DNA from: Actinomycetes bacterium | Lineage (GTDB): Bacteria; Actinomycetota; CALGFH01 | NCBI GenBank assembly: GCA_030152105.1 | Contig: JASLIH010000003.1 | Span: 1 to 5,810, forward strand | Reading direction: 5' to 3' | Length of the DNA stretch: 5,810 nt | Shown: piece by piece, positions 5,331 through 5,810 of the stretch | Position numbering within the stretch: the stretch's first letter is position 1 | Layout of the letters: the number at the start of each line of letters is the position of its first letter | Notes under the pieces: model-generated | Told to the model about the DNA's origin: nothing | Databases searched by the model: none | Seen by the model: the letters and a program-made list of their open reading frames with translations, nothing else | Program-made: the position numbers and the translations under genes

Positions 5331-5810
5331 GTGACAGCGTCGCCGAGGAGCGCGCCGACGAGCCCCATGATACTTCGGTGGGTCGCGCTGCAACTGTAGC
5401 CGACCGCGACGCACCCGTGCACATGCTTGGCGCGCCGGATCGATGGGTCCGGCATCGCCCGGTACGGCTTTGTGAACTGCGATCCGGGAATGCCAGTGCA
5501 CGCCGACCAGAACGCCATTGCCGCCGGCAGATCCAGGCCTTGGTGAAGATAGAGCGCCAGGCGGAGGCGAGCTTCATCGATCGCATAGAAGTGCCTCAGC
5601 CAGGCGCAGAAGAAGACCACCATCCGCGGATCACTATTCACGAAGCGGACTCGTCCATCGCCCTTGGACCCTTCCCCCGCGTACAGCGCGATCCCGGCGA
5701 CCAGGAACTCCCGCTCCGACAGGCGTCCGACCCGGGCCCGGCCCTCCTCGACCAGGCGGTCGACCTCGGCCTGCTTGCGGCGCTGGAGGGCGTTGGGGGC
5801 GCGGCGGCGG
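5321..5810 (-). CDS. C-terminal part of an actinobacterial protein with a LAGLIDADG-like domain (N-terminus outside window)
   Basis: The frame is open from the right edge and encodes 162 residues before TAG (5321-5323). A basic, helical segment (1-30, ALQRRKQAEVDRLVEEGRAR) precedes LVAGIALYAGEGSKGDGRVRFVNSDPRMVVFF (36-67), then DEARLRLALYLHQGLDLPAAMAFW, TGIP, and an end with KPYRA, IRRAKHVHGCV and YSCSATHRSIMGLVGALL. From memory this matches actinobacterial proteins of unknown role with an N-terminal helix-turn-helix; that part would lie beyond 5810. The G-x-x-x-Y-A-G-E-G core resembles the LAGLIDADG fold of homing endonucleases, with Glu46 at the acidic position, but nuclease activity is inference. 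A GTG at 5639-5641 is internal and not the start. The last codons (part of Thr, Pro, Gly, stop) lie inside the tRNA-Asn gene. Confidence 0.75.
   Translation of the reverse strand, partial: RRRAPNALQRRKQAEVDRLVEEGRARVGRLSEREFLVAGIALYAGEGSKGDGRVRFVNSDPRMVVFFCAWLRHFYAIDEARLRLALYLHQGLDLPAAMAFWSACTGIPGSQFTKPYRAMPDPSIRRAKHVHGCVAVGYSCSATHRSIMGLVGALLGDAVTPG

Overview
The window looks like chromosomal DNA from a high-GC Gram-positive bacterium, most likely an actinomycetote. The signs are strong G/C bias at third codon positions from about 1.5 kb onward, AGGAGG-type ribosome binding sites, a TANNNT -10 box, a SigB/SigF-type GTTT...GGGTA promoter, and families typical of that phylum (DUF1048, YtxH-like, actinobacterial CorA). 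No phage, IS element, CRISPR array or integrase is visible. No complete new multi-gene system is visible; the interest lies in RNA-level and gene-boundary features.

Layout. Positions 1-315 carry the C-terminal part of a DUF1048 protein. It is followed, with a one-base stop/start overlap, by the first codons of an ABC-transporter ATPase gene. That gene loses its family sequence after about 20 codons and ends at 482 against a terminator-like hairpin, so the transporter is a relic here. A VOC/glyoxalase-like gene (533-967) comes next. A stretch without a convincing gene (968-1577) ends in a predicted promoter and a roughly 170-nt structured leader for a CorA magnesium-type channel gene (1578-2735). 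The CorA gene ends at a perfect 15-bp hairpin shared with a convergent small Ser-rich secreted protein (2820-3053, minus strand). Next on the minus strand is a YtxH-like stress protein (3218-3505), with its own terminator and a SigB/SigF-type promoter containing a 12-bp palindrome downstream of it. Divergent from it is a large multi-pass membrane protein resembling GT-C (family 39-like) glycosyltransferases. Its start is anomalous: a strong ribosome binding site leads into a two-codon ORF, ATG-CGC-TGA. On the minus strand at the right end are tRNA-Asn(GTT), with CCA encoded, and a partial gene whose last codons and stop lie inside the tRNA.

How the genes relate. Only the DUF1048 gene and the ATPase relic look like an operon. 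The others are single transcription units separated by hairpins. CorA, the secreted protein, the YtxH protein and the membrane glycosyltransferase all concern the cell envelope, but nothing in the layout shows that they form a pathway. Judged by eye, the first ~1.3 kb is less GC-rich and holds the broken gene; the rest is more uniform and intact.
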